Assembly: GCA_034435615.1 (NCBI GenBank)
Contig: DAOTWZ010000079.1
Coordinates: 1-48,976, forward strand
DNA from: H17-190 sp034435615
GTDB lineage: Bacteria; Chloroflexota; Dehalococcoidia; SM23-28-2; HRBIN24
Reading direction: 5' to 3'
DNA length: 48,976 nucleotides
Each line of letters begins with the position of its first letter. Position 1 is the stretch's first letter. The position numbers were made by a program, and so were the translations under genes. Positions 39,942 through 48,106 of this stretch are shown here, one piece after another. The notes under the pieces are model-generated. The model worked only from the letters and a program-made list of their open reading frames with translations. It made no database searches and was not told where the DNA came from.

Positions 39942-41786
39942 CTAGAGGGACTCCAGCACCTTACGGGCCAGCGCCCGTGTGAAGCCGGGCGTGGCCGCCA
40001 CGTCTTCCAGCGGCGCCTCCCGTATCGCCTGCAGGGAGCCGAACTTCCGTATGAGGGCCCTCTTGCGCTTGGGGCCGATGCCGGGGATGCTGTCCAGGGC
40101 CGACTCCAGCCCCGCCCTGTCCCGCACCCGGCGGTGGTAGGTGATGGCGAAGCGGTGGGCCTCGTCCCGGATGCGCTGGACCAGATAGAGGGCCTGGGAG
40201 GTGCGGGGGAGGACGATGGGCTCCGCCAGGTCCACCACGAACAGCTCCTCGAACCGCTTGGCCAGCCCCGCCAGGGGGATGTGGCCCACCCCCATGTCCC
40301 GCATCACGTCATGGGCGGCGGAGACCTGCCCCTTGCCGCCGTCCACCAGCACCAGGTCCGGCAGCTTGGCGAAGGAATCGCCCTCCTGGTCCCCCTTCTG
40401 GGCGGCCGCGCTGGCCCGCTGGAAGCGGCGGCGCAGCACCTCCTGCAGCATGGCGAAGTCGTTGGGCCCGGTCGTCAGCTTGATGCGGAAGCGGCGGTAC
40501 TCCGCCGGCCGCGGCTTCCCCTCCACGAAGACGACCATGGAGCCCACGGCGTGCGCTCCCTGAATGTTGGATATGTCATAACACTCGATGCGGCGAGGCG
40601 GCCCCGGCAGCCCCAGCTCCTCCGCCAGCTCCGTCAGCGCCTGCCGCAGGTTGTTGCGCTCCGAGAGGAGGCGCACCCGCAACGCCTTCAGCGACTGGTG
40701 GGCGTTCTCGATGGCCATCTCCACCAGGGAGCGCTCCTTCCCCTCCCCGGGGATGCGCAGGCTGACGGGGCCGCCCCGCTTCCCCGCCAGCCAGTCCGTC
40801 AGCAGCTCCTGGTCCTCCACCGGGGCCGGCAGCAGCACCTGCTCCGGTATATAGGTGGCCGCCTGGTAGAACTGGGTGAGGAAGCTCCCCAGCACTCGCC
40901 CCGCTGGCTCCCCCTTGGCGCCGTCCAGGGAGAAATGGTCACGGCCGATGACGTTGCCCCCCCGCACGAAGAAGACGTGGACGCAGGCATCGGCCCCCTC
41001 CTGGGCCAGGCCGAAGACGTCCATGTCCACGTGGCGCCCCATGTCCATGGCCTGCCGCTCCCCCAGCCGCTGGATGGCCCGGATCTGGTCGCGCAGGCGG
41101 GCCGCCCGCTCGAACTCCAGTCGCTCGGAGGCCTCCTCCATCTGCCGCCACAGCTCCTCCACTACCTCGTCGGTGCGCCCCTCCAGGAACTTGATGGTCT
41201 GCTGGACGACGCGGTCGTACTCCTCTTTGCTGCAGAGGCTGGCGCAGGGGCCCAGGCAGCGGTGGATGTAGTACTCCAGGCAGGGGCGGGGATCGTCCCC
41301 GGTGATGGTCTTGGTGCAGGAGCGCCAAGGGAAGAGCTTCTTCACCAGGTCCAGCGTCTTGCGGACGGAGCCGGCCCCGGCGTAGGGGCCGAAGTAGCGG
41401 GCGCCGTCCGGCAGCACCCGCCGGGCTATCTCCACCCGCGGCCAGGGGTCGGACAGGTCTATCTTCAGGTAGGGATAGTGCTTATCATCCTTGAGGCGGA
41501 CGTTGTAGTGGGGGTGGTGGCGCTTGACCAGGCTGGCCTCCAGGATGAGGGCCTCCTGGGGGTTGCGGGTGACGATGTACTCCAGGTCGGCGATGCGAGT
41601 GACCAGCTGGCGCACCTTGGGCTCCAGGCTCCGCGCCGAGCCGAAGTAGGAGCGGACGCGCTCCCTGAGGCGGGTGGCCTTACCCACGTAGATGACCCGT
41701 CCCCGCTCGTCCCGGAAGATATACACGCCAGGGCTGTCGGGGAGGGCCTGCACCTGCTGGCGCAATCGTTCGGCGCGCTCGTCCAT
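39942..41786 (-). CDS. uvrC: Excinuclease ABC subunit C
   Basis: 614-aa nucleotide excision nuclease making both incisions with UvrB. GIY-YIG domain (SPGVYIFRDERGRVIYVGKA), cysteine cluster typical of the UvrC iron-sulfur site (RSCTKT, RPCLEYYIHRCLGPCASLC), UVR segment (EEASERLEFERAARLRDQI), RNase H-like C-terminal nuclease (RIECYDISNIQGAHAVGSM and LVDGGKGQVSAA) and two HhH motifs (SIPGIGPKRKRALIRKFG). A TACAAT box ends 10 nt upstream of the ATG with no Shine-Dalgarno, so the mRNA is probably leaderless. Confidence 0.96.
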   Translation of the reverse strand: MDERAERLRQQVQALPDSPGVYIFRDERGRVIYVGKATRLRERVRSYFGSARSLEPKVRQLVTRIADLEYIVTRNPQEALILEASLVKRHHPHYNVRLKDDKHYPYLKIDLSDPWPRVEIARRVLPDGARYFGPYAGAGSVRKTLDLVKKLFPWRSCTKTITGDDPRPCLEYYIHRCLGPCASLCSKEEYDRVVQQTIKFLEGRTDEVVEELWRQMEEASERLEFERAARLRDQIRAIQRLGERQAMDMGRHVDMDVFGLAQEGADACVHVFFVRGGNVIGRDHFSLDGAKGEPAGRVLGSFLTQFYQAATYIPEQVLLPAPVEDQELLTDWLAGKRGGPVSLRIPGEGKERSLVEMAIENAHQSLKALRVRLLSERNNLRQALTELAEELGLPGPPRRIECYDISNIQGAHAVGSMVVFVEGKPRPAEYRRFRIKLTTGPNDFAMLQEVLRRRFQRASAAAQKGDQEGDSFAKLPDLVLVDGGKGQVSAAHDVMRDMGVGHIPLAGLAKRFEELFVVDLAEPIVLPRTSQALYLVQRIRDEAHRFAITYHRRVRDRAGLESALDSIPGIGPKRKRALIRKFGSLQAIREAPLEDVAATPGFTRALARKVLESL

Positions 41787-41796
41787 CGCATGGTTT

Positions 41797-41802
41797 ATTG
41801 TA
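41797..41802 (-). promoter_or_regulatory. -10 box of uvrC, leaderless spacing
   Basis: Minus-strand TACAAT with exactly 10 nt to the ATG at 41786. Confidence 0.6.
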
Positions 41803-41835
41803 ACGCCGGGGCTGGCGGGACGCCCTTACCGCCCC

Positions 41836-41864
41836 TTGTCAGGGGCAGGCGTAGCTGCCATTAT
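41836..41864 (+). promoter_or_regulatory. Promoter of tRNA-Met
   Basis: TTGTCA (41836-41841), 17 bp, CATTAT (41859-41864). The -35 is in the centre of the inverted repeat GCCCCT/AGGGGC (41831-41846, 4-nt loop). Confidence 0.6.
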
Positions 41865-41889
41865 GTAAGAGGCAGGGCCAGGGCTACCG

Positions 41890-41964
41890 GGCAGGGTAGC
41901 TCAGCGGTAGAGCGGCGGCTTCATAAGCCGTGCGTCGTGGGTTCGAATCCCACCCCTGCCACCA
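41890..41964 (+). tRNA. tRNA-Met(CAT), elongator-type
   Basis: 75 nt with encoded CCA. Acceptor GGCAGGG/CCCTGCC is fully paired, D arm GCTC/GAGC, loop TTCATAA with anticodon CAT, T arm with GTTCGAA. A paired first base and no GGG/CCC in the anticodon stem exclude initiator tRNA. An Ile2 tRNA with modified C34 has the same anticodon and cannot be excluded. Confidence 0.93.
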
Positions 41965-42001
41965 GGCCGGCGCCACGCCAGGCCGGAGCGGGAGGGATGT
42001 C

Positions 42002-42484
42002 ATGCCCCTGGACGAGTCGGCCAAGAAGACGGCCCTTCGCATGATCCCCTACGGCCTCTTCGTCCTCGGCACCTGTGGCCAGGAACAGGTCAACGCCTCC
42101 ACCGTCAACTGGGTCTCTCAGGCCTCCTTCCGGCCGCCCCTGGTCATGGTAGGGGTGAAGACGGACAGTCGCGCCTACCAGCACCTGAAGGAGCGGCCCG
42201 TCTTCTCCCTCAACTTCCTGGAGAGCGGCCAGAAGGATGTGGCCTTCGCCTTCTTCAAGACGGTGGAGCCGGAGGGGGAGACCATAGGCGGTTACCGCTT
42301 CCAGAGGGGCGAGACGGGCGCCCCTATCCTGGAGGTGGCCCCCGCCTGGGTGGAGTGCCGCGTCACCGACGTCATCGAGCGGGGCGACCACGCCGTGGTA
42401 GTGGGGGAGGTGGTGGCCGCCGGCCTGCGCCGGGAGGCCCAGCCCCTCACCATGGCGGAGTGCGGCGTCACCTACGGCGGTTAG
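42002..42484 (+). CDS. Flavin reductase-like FMN-binding protein
   Basis: 160-aa protein of the flavin reductase-like split-barrel family. It has the core segments MIPYGLFVLGTCG, VNASTVNWVSQASFRPPLVMVGVK, SLNFLESGQKDVAFAFF and VECRVTDVIERGDHAVVVGEV. Members bind FMN and serve as NAD(P)H:flavin reductases. GGGAGGGATGTC before the ATG at 42002. It follows tRNA-Met by 37 bp and may be read through from the tRNA promoter; RidA-like and DinB genes follow on the same strand. Confidence 0.88.
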   Translation: MPLDESAKKTALRMIPYGLFVLGTCGQEQVNASTVNWVSQASFRPPLVMVGVKTDSRAYQHLKERPVFSLNFLESGQKDVAFAFFKTVEPEGETIGGYRFQRGETGAPILEVAPAWVECRVTDVIERGDHAVVVGEVVAAGLRREAQPLTMAECGVTYGG

Positions 42485-42558
42485 GCCGCCTTGACGCGGG
42501 GAAGCACAGGCCCTACCCTCTCGGCAGCGGGCTTGTCCAGCCCGCCGGGAGGAAGGCT

Positions 42559-42951
42559 ATGAAGGAGTTCGTCAGGAGCGCAGCGGGCGTTCATGCCCCG
42601 GTAGGCCGCTACTCCCACTGTGTCAGGGTGGGCAACACCATATACCTGGCAGGCCAGGTGGCCCTGAACGAAAGGGGAGAGCTGGTGGGCCGGGGCGACA
42701 TCAGGGCCCAGACGGAGCAGGTCTTCAGGAACATCCAGGCCCTCTTGGCCGCCTGCGGGGCCTCCCTGGGGGACCTGGTCAAGATAACTAACTACCTGGT
42801 ACGAGAGGAAGATATAGCCCCCTACCTGGAGACGCGGGCCCAGTTCCTCACCGGTGAGCCCCCGGCCTCCACCCTGCTGGTGGTCTCCCGGCTGGCCTCC
42901 CCGGACTTCCTGGTCGAAGTGGAGGGCATCGCCGTGGTGGACGGCCAGTGA
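42559..42951 (+). CDS. RidA/YjgF-family protein lacking the catalytic Arg
   Basis: 130-aa Rid-family protein. N-terminal MKEFVRSAAGVHAPVGRYSH, then GNTIYLAGQVALNERGELVG, QTEQVFRNIQALLAACGASL, VKITNYLVREEDI and VEVEGIAVVDG. Canonical RidA hydrolyses 2-aminoacrylate and related imines using an Arg in PARSxVEVARL. Here the segment reads PASTLLVVSRL, with Ser at that place, so it is probably a non-deaminase subgroup of the family or has another substrate. GGGAGGAAGGCT before the ATG makes the start firm. Confidence 0.9.
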   Translation: MKEFVRSAAGVHAPVGRYSHCVRVGNTIYLAGQVALNERGELVGRGDIRAQTEQVFRNIQALLAACGASLGDLVKITNYLVREEDIAPYLETRAQFLTGEPPASTLLVVSRLASPDFLVEVEGIAVVDGQ

Positions 42952-42988
42952 GCCCACCGCCCGACGAGGACGAGGGCCGTCGAGAGAG

Positions 42989-43438
42989 ATGCCTTCCCAG
43001 TTCGAGGACGACCTGCGCCACGCCCTGGAGGAGGCGAGGGCCGCCCGCGAGGGGCTCCTCGCCGTCCTCGCCCCTCTGACCGACGCCGATCTGGACCGCG
43101 CCCGTCGTGGCGGCTGGTCCGTGCGCCAGGTGCTGGAGCACCTGGTCCTGGCCGAGAAGGGCTACCTGCGCGTCCTAGCCCTCCTGCGGGAGTCACCGGA
43201 GCCGCCTCCCCGGCCGGAGCCCGCCCCGGTGGCCTCCCTGGCGCAGGCAGTCCGGGAACTGGAGGCCGGCCGCCGCGCCCTCCTGGAGGCGCTGAGGGAG
43301 GTGGACGAAGAGCTCTTCTACACCCTGCGGCCGGTGGGACGGGAGCAGTTCAGCGTCCTCAGCCTCCTGGAGAACCTGGCCAGCCACGAGCGGGAGCACA
43401 CCGCCCAGATAAAGGCCATCCTGGAGGCCACCTCCTGA
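42989..43438 (+). CDS. DinB-like/DUF664-type helical protein
   Basis: 149-aa helical-bundle protein of the DinB superfamily. It has GGWSVRQVLEHLVLAEKGYL near residue 40 and HEREHTAQIKAIL near the C-terminus, which would supply the three metal His residues (H in LEHLVL, and HEREH). Related to thiol transferases such as BstA or mycothiol-dependent proteins. It lies 37 bp after the RidA-like gene; second DinB-type protein of the window, not closely similar to the one at 33305. Confidence 0.8.
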   Translation: MPSQFEDDLRHALEEARAAREGLLAVLAPLTDADLDRARRGGWSVRQVLEHLVLAEKGYLRVLALLRESPEPPPRPEPAPVASLAQAVRELEAGRRALLEALREVDEELFYTLRPVGREQFSVLSLLENLASHEREHTAQIKAILEATS

Positions 43439-43472
43439 CGGCCCCGCAGGAGCGCCCTGGAGGCAGAGGCCC

Positions 43473-43478
43473 TATAAT
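43473..43478 (+). promoter_or_regulatory. -10 box of the alpha/beta hydrolase gene
   Basis: Perfect TATAAT at 43473-43478 in the context CCTATAATGGCC, which recurs before the MBL-rhodanese gene. No fitting -35. Confidence 0.45.
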
Positions 43479-43534
43479 GGCCCCGAGAGCGCCGCAGCGT
43501 GGCCGCGGCGCCACCCCACAGCCAGGAGGAGGCC

Positions 43535-44413
43535 ATGGAGCGGCCGGTGGAGTTCTACAGCGAGGGCGTCAGGGTGCGGGGCTACCTGACGGCGCCCCAG
43601 GAGGCCCGCGGCCTGCCGGGCATCGTCCTCTGCCACGGCTTCGGCGCCCTCATGGCCATGGACTTCCCGGACTACGCCCGCCGTCTGGCCGACCAGGGCT
43701 ACGCCGTCCTCCGCTTCGACTACCGCCACTTCGGTGAGAGCGAGGGTGAGCCCCGCAACCTCCTCCTCCCTCTGCGGGAGGTGGAGGACGTGCGCAACGC
43801 CATCACCTTCTTCCAGCAGCAGCCGGAGGTGGACCCGGCCCGCATCGGCCTCTGGGGCACCAGCTTCGGCGGCGCCATCGTCATCTACACGGCAGCGGTG
43901 GACGAGCGGGTAAAGGCGGTGGTGGCCAACGTCCCCGTCACCAACGGCCGGCGCTGGATCCGCTCCGTCAACACCGCCTTCGACTGGGAGCGCATCCTGG
44001 ACGAACTGGAGGCGGACCGCGTGCGCCGCGTCCTGACTGGAGAGTCCAAGGTGGTGCCCGTCTCCGAGTTCCGGCCGCCGGACCCCCACCCCAGCGTGGC
44101 CGCCTACTTCGAGCGCTTCCAGCACCTGCTGGGCCCCCGCCGGGAGATGCCCTGGCGCAGCGTGGAGGCGGTGCTGGAGTTCGCCGCCGACGAGGTGGCA
44201 GACCGCATCTCGCCGCGGGCGCTCCTCATCATCGCCGCCCCCAGGGATACCATCACCCCCCTGGAGCAGGCGGAGCTGGCCTACGCCCGGGCGAGGGAGC
44301 CCAAACGGCTAGTCCTCCTGCCTCGCCATGTCGCCCACTTCGAGGTCTACACGGAGCCCATCGTCTCCATGGTGATGGAGGAGTCCCTGGCCTGGTTCCG
44401 CCAGTACCTGTGA
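43535..44413 (+). CDS. Alpha/beta hydrolase
   Basis: 292-aa hydrolase. Oxyanion strand VLCHGFGALMAMDFP, nucleophile elbow GTSFGGA (Ser110), acid Asp238 in AAPRDTITP and His268 in HVAHFEVY, forming a Ser-Asp-His triad. A central lid region (about 135-215) is rich in Arg and Trp. Esterase- or dienelactone-hydrolase-like; substrate not known. The ATG at 43535 has GGAGGAGGCC directly before it; the ATG at 43499 is without homology. Confidence 0.9.
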   Translation: MERPVEFYSEGVRVRGYLTAPQEARGLPGIVLCHGFGALMAMDFPDYARRLADQGYAVLRFDYRHFGESEGEPRNLLLPLREVEDVRNAITFFQQQPEVDPARIGLWGTSFGGAIVIYTAAVDERVKAVVANVPVTNGRRWIRSVNTAFDWERILDELEADRVRRVLTGESKVVPVSEFRPPDPHPSVAAYFERFQHLLGPRREMPWRSVEAVLEFAADEVADRISPRALLIIAAPRDTITPLEQAELAYARAREPKRLVLLPRHVAHFEVYTEPIVSMVMEESLAWFRQYL

Positions 44414-44424
44414 AGGGGTGAGAG

Positions 44425-45342
44425 ATGGGGGTTTTCGGCTACCTGGCGCTGCTGACCCTGGGGATCACCCTCGGCTCCGTCTTCTTCCTCACCGCCTCCG
44501 CCCTGGGGGAGATGGGCCCCCTCCTCCTCATGACGGTGCGGGCAGTCCTGGGCTTCTCCTTCCTTTCCTTCCTGGGGCTGTTCCTGCGGCCCCCCGTCCT
44601 CCCCCTGCTACGGAGGCGCTTCTGGCCCCTGCTGGCGGTGGCCCTGGCCAACTACGCCATCTCCTGGCCTCTCATCGCCTGGGGGCAGACACGGACGGAG
44701 AGCAGCACCGCCGGCGTCCTGGCGGCCAGCAGCCCCATCTTCACCGCCCTGATAGCCCGCTTCCTCCTCCCCGGAGAGGCCCTCCGCCTGCGCGTCCTCC
44801 TGGGGCTGCTGGTGGGGCTGGCCGGCGTGGCCCTCATTGCCGGCTTCGACTTCGACAAGCTGGGGGCATCTACCCTCACCGGCGACCTGGCCGTCGTGGG
44901 GGGCGCCGTCCTCTTCGCCCTGGCCGCCGTGATCTTCCGTCGCTACCTGGCGGGGGCCAATGAGCTGGGGCTGGCCATCAGTATGGGGCTCCTGTGTGTC
45001 CTCGTCCTGGTGCCGGCGGCCGCCCTCACCTACAGCCCGAGCGACCTGGAGGTCTCCTCCCGGGCCTGGGGCGCCCTCCTGATACTGGGCCTGGTGACGG
45101 GGTTGGGCCTGACCTTCCCCTCCTACCTCTGGCTGGTACGGCGGGCGGGCCCCGTGCGGGCCTCCCTGGTCTTCTACATATCGCCCGCGGTGGCCGTCCT
45201 CTTGGGCTGGGGGGTGAGGGGGGAGAAGCTGGACGCCCACACCATCGTCGGCCTGCTGCTCATCGTCGCCAGCCTCACCCTGGTCAACCAGGCCGCCCGT
45301 CTCCCCCTCCGCCCCCGCTCTCCCGCCCCCCTCCGGACCTGA
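44425..45342 (+). CDS. EamA-family (DMT superfamily) transporter
   Basis: 305-aa integral membrane protein with about ten hydrophobic segments in two repeat halves, each an EamA domain. Segments such as TLGITLGSVFFLTASAL, AVALANYAISWPLIAWG, STAGVLAASSPIFTALIARFLL and SLVFYISPAVAVLLGWGVRGE are typical of the RhaT/EamA drug-metabolite exporters. Substrate unknown. The ATG at 44425 follows GGGTGAGAG; it is 11 bp after the hydrolase gene and probably co-transcribed. Confidence 0.92.
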   Translation: MGVFGYLALLTLGITLGSVFFLTASALGEMGPLLLMTVRAVLGFSFLSFLGLFLRPPVLPLLRRRFWPLLAVALANYAISWPLIAWGQTRTESSTAGVLAASSPIFTALIARFLLPGEALRLRVLLGLLVGLAGVALIAGFDFDKLGASTLTGDLAVVGGAVLFALAAVIFRRYLAGANELGLAISMGLLCVLVLVPAAALTYSPSDLEVSSRAWGALLILGLVTGLGLTFPSYLWLVRRAGPVRASLVFYISPAVAVLLGWGVRGEKLDAHTIVGLLLIVASLTLVNQAARLPLRPRSPAPLRT

Positions 45343-45359
45343 GGGCGACGGCTGGCGCG

Positions 45360-45389
45360 TTGACGGCCCTCGCCGGGGGCGGCTAGAAT
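45360..45389 (+). promoter_or_regulatory. Promoter of the CoA-transferase gene
   Basis: TTGACG (45360-45365), 18 bp, TAGAAT (45384-45389), about 30 bp before the ATG. The -35 and spacer length equal those of tRNA-Ala. Confidence 0.65.
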
Positions 45390-45419
45390 CTTGGCGATTC
45401 TCGCAAGGGGAGGGGAATC

Positions 45420-46628
45420 ATGGACATGTCCATGCCTCTGGAGGGCGTCCGGGTGGCCGACCTGACCATCTACGTGCAGGGGCCCGTCGCCGCCCAGATC
45501 CTGGCCGACCTGGGGGCGGAGGTGATAAAGGTGGAGAAGCCCGGCGTGGGCGACCTCTCCCGCGTCGCCACCCGTTTGTTCGAGCGCACCCTCGTCCTGC
45601 CAGGGGACCGCCGCCTCCTCTGGGAGATGGGGAACCGCAACAAGAAGTCACTGACCCTGGACCTCTACCACCCCAAGGGGCGGGAGCTCTTCTACCGCCT
45701 CATCGAGCGCTGCGACGTCCTGGTCACCAACCTGACGCCGGAGGCCTTGCGGCAGATGGGCGCCGACGAGGAGAGCGTCCACCAGCGCAACCCGGACATC
45801 ATCTACGCCCGGGGCAGCGGCTTCGGCCCTCGCGGTCCCTACGCCGAGGACCCCTGCCAGGACACGGCCGGCATGGCCCGTTCCGGCTTCATGAGCCTGT
45901 GCAGCCACCCCTCGGGCGTCCCCGGCTATCCGCCAGGGGCGGTGGCCGATGTCGCCTCCGCCACCATGCTGGCCTTCGGCGTGGTGACCGCCCTCCTGGC
46001 CCGGGAGCGGACGGGCCTGGCGCCGCCCGTCGTCTACGCCTCCCAGATGAGCAGCATGATGTGGCTGGCCCTCTTCCCCGTCGCCCTCTACGCCAACACC
46101 GGCGAGGAGTATCCCCCCTTCGACCGCACCGACGTCAGCAACCCCATCTTCAACATCTATCGTTGCGGCGATGGCCGCTGGATCGCCCTAGGGCTCTACT
46201 GGACGGACCGCTTCTGGCCCCCCTTCTGCGAGGCGACGGGGCTGCAGCACTTGCGGGACGACCCCCGCTTCGCCACCGACGAGGCCCGCAAGGAGAACCG
46301 GCGGGAGCTTATCCGCATCATAGACGAGGTGATGGCCACCAGGCCCAGCCAGGAGTGGGAGCGTATCTTCCGGGAGCGCAAGTTCTGGTTCTCCATCGTC
46401 AACCGCTACTCGGACCTGCCCACGGACCCTCAGGTGCAGGCCAACGGCTACCTGGTGGAGCTGGACAACGGCCTCAAGGGGCCCAGCCTCCCCTTTGAGC
46501 TGGCCAGCGTGCAGCCCCGGCTCCATGGCGCCCCGGCCCTGGGGGAGCATACAGAGCAGGTGCTGCGGGAGCTCTGCGGCTGCTCCCCGGAGGAGATAGA
46601 GGCGCTGCGAGGGGAGCGGGTGGTCTGA
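45420..46628 (+). CDS. CaiB/BaiF (family III) CoA-transferase
   Basis: 402-aa family III CoA-transferase, moving CoA between carboxylic acids. Conserved segments: PLEGVRVADLT at the start, AAQILADLGAEVIKVEKPG, NRNKKSLTLDLYHPKG, DVLVTNLTPEALRQMG and GSGFGPRGPYAEDP. The catalytic Asp is Asp148 in CQDTAGMARSG. The acyl substrate is unknown; such enzymes occur in degradation of carnitine, bile acids, formate/oxalate and aromatics. GGGGAGGGGAATC precedes the ATG. Single gene with its own promoter; convergent with the next gene, 7 bp apart. Confidence 0.93.
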   Translation: MDMSMPLEGVRVADLTIYVQGPVAAQILADLGAEVIKVEKPGVGDLSRVATRLFERTLVLPGDRRLLWEMGNRNKKSLTLDLYHPKGRELFYRLIERCDVLVTNLTPEALRQMGADEESVHQRNPDIIYARGSGFGPRGPYAEDPCQDTAGMARSGFMSLCSHPSGVPGYPPGAVADVASATMLAFGVVTALLARERTGLAPPVVYASQMSSMMWLALFPVALYANTGEEYPPFDRTDVSNPIFNIYRCGDGRWIALGLYWTDRFWPPFCEATGLQHLRDDPRFATDEARKENRRELIRIIDEVMATRPSQEWERIFRERKFWFSIVNRYSDLPTDPQVQANGYLVELDNGLKGPSLPFELASVQPRLHGAPALGEHTEQVLRELCGCSPEEIEALRGERVV

Positions 46629-46635
46629 GGCCGCC

Positions 46636-48027
46636 TCAGCCCCCACGGCAAGTGGCGAGCCAGTCCTGGACGCCCCCGTCACCTACCAGGCGCACAGGAT
46701 AGCCGGCGGCGTCCAGGACGCTGGCCGCCAGGGCGGCGCGGTGGCCACTGGCGCAGATGGTCCAGACCTCCCGGCCCGGCGGCACCTCCGCCAGCCGCCG
46801 CGGCAGCTCGCCAACGAAGATGTGCTGGCTGCCCGGGATGTGCCCTCGCTCCCACTCCGGCCGCTGGCGCACGTCCAGCACCTGGGGGCTCTCGCCCGCC
46901 GAAACAGCGCGGCAGAGCTCCTCCACGCTGGCGACGGGATAGGAGCGCAGGGGACGGCCGCTCTCCGCCCAGGCCTCCACGCCACCCCGCAGATAGCCCC
47001 ACACCTCCTCGTAGCCGATCCTCATGAGCTGCGTGGCGGCCTCTGACAGCGCCTCTTCCTCCGGCCCTGGCAGCACCAGCAGGAGGGGCTCCCCGAAGGG
47101 CACCACCCACCCCACGTAGCTGGCGAAGGTGCTGTCCAGCTCCACATTGATGGCGCCAGGCAGATGGGCCCGGGCGAAGCTGCCACGGTCACGTCCGTCC
47201 ACCAGCCAGGCGCCCCGGCGCAGCGCTGCCTCCGCCTCCGCGGGGGCGATGGCCGGGGGGAGCGGCAGGCCTCCCAGCAGCCGGGGGCCATGGCGGTTGA
47301 TGGGCGCCATATAGGCGTAGTAAGCGGGGAAGGCGGGCAGGCCGGAGAGCTGGCTTGTCAGGAACTCTTCCGCATCGGGGGCGGCCAGGGCCCGGTTGGC
47401 GCTCCGCTCCTTGCCCAGGGTGGAGGTCCGCTCCCGGGAGGGGCCCGCCGTGCAGAAGCTGCCGGCGCCGTGGGTGGGCAGCACCTGCACCGAGTCCGGC
47501 AGGGAGGCCAGGCGACGCAGAGAGCGGAACTGGAGGATGGCCAGGTCTCTGGTCAGCTCGGGGCCCAGGAGGTCGGTCCGGCCGGCGCCCCCGACGGTGA
47601 GGCTGCCGCCGGTGAAGACGGCCAGCGGCCAGGGCTCTCCCTGGCGGTAAAGGAGCCAGCAGAGGTGCTCCGGCGTGTGGCCGGGCGTCTCCCAGGCCAC
47701 CAGGGCCAACTCTCCCAGGGGGAGCCGCAGCCCCTCCCCGGCTGGCCGGTGGGGGAAGCGGTAGCCGCCTCGCTCCGGGGCGACGATCTCCGCCCCCGTG
47801 GCCTCCCTCACCTCCAGGGCGCCCGTTAGATAGTCGTTGTGGACGTGGGTCTCCAGCACGTAGCGGATGGCCAGCCCCTCCGCCCGGGCTGCCTCCAGGA
47901 AGCGCCAGGCATCCCGCTGCGGGTCTATGAGGGCGGCCTGCCCCTGAGAGGCTACCAGATAGGAGTTATCGCCCAGGCCGGGCGTCTCGAAAAGATGTAT
48001 GCGCACATGTATCGCCCTCGCTTTCAT
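46636..48027 (-). CDS. MBL-fold/rhodanese fusion protein (persulfide dioxygenase-like)
   Basis: 463 aa. Residues 8-190 are an ETHE1/CstB-like MBL domain: GLGDNSYLVAS, metal motif THVHNDYLTGA (His61, His63, Asp65), PGHTPEH (His117). The usual FTGD metal Asp is Gly here (VFTGGSLTV). The first rhodanese-like domain (about 265-360, WLVDGRDRGSFARAHLPGAIN) lacks a loop Cys; the second (about 365-460, VLDVRQRPEWERGHIPGSQH) has Cys425 in ICASGHRA. Similar fusions handle sulfane sulfur. The start may instead be GTG at 48006 (AGGG upstream), the point where homology begins. Confidence 0.9.
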   Translation of the reverse strand: MKARAIHVRIHLFETPGLGDNSYLVASQGQAALIDPQRDAWRFLEAARAEGLAIRYVLETHVHNDYLTGALEVREATGAEIVAPERGGYRFPHRPAGEGLRLPLGELALVAWETPGHTPEHLCWLLYRQGEPWPLAVFTGGSLTVGGAGRTDLLGPELTRDLAILQFRSLRRLASLPDSVQVLPTHGAGSFCTAGPSRERTSTLGKERSANRALAAPDAEEFLTSQLSGLPAFPAYYAYMAPINRHGPRLLGGLPLPPAIAPAEAEAALRRGAWLVDGRDRGSFARAHLPGAINVELDSTFASYVGWVVPFGEPLLLVLPGPEEEALSEAATQLMRIGYEEVWGYLRGGVEAWAESGRPLRSYPVASVEELCRAVSAGESPQVLDVRQRPEWERGHIPGSQHIFVGELPRRLAEVPPGREVWTICASGHRAALAASVLDAAGYPVRLVGDGGVQDWLATCRGG

Positions 48028-48080
48028 GGGGGAAGGGGGGAGGCTGTAGGGGCGGCGTGGGGAGCGCCACGGTAGCGGCC

Positions 48081-48086
48081 ATTATA
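48081..48086 (-). promoter_or_regulatory. -10 box of the MBL-rhodanese gene
   Basis: Minus-strand TATAAT in CCTATAATGGCC, the same 12-mer as before the alpha/beta hydrolase. It lies about 50 bp upstream of the start. Confidence 0.45.
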
Positions 48087-48106
48087 GGCCCGCGCCGGGC
48101 GCCGCG

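Noticed and set aside
40134..42044. A 636-codon plus-strand frame opposite uvrC and running through tRNA-Met
   Set aside because: It crosses a tRNA and is the antisense of uvrC; its composition is non-protein-like.
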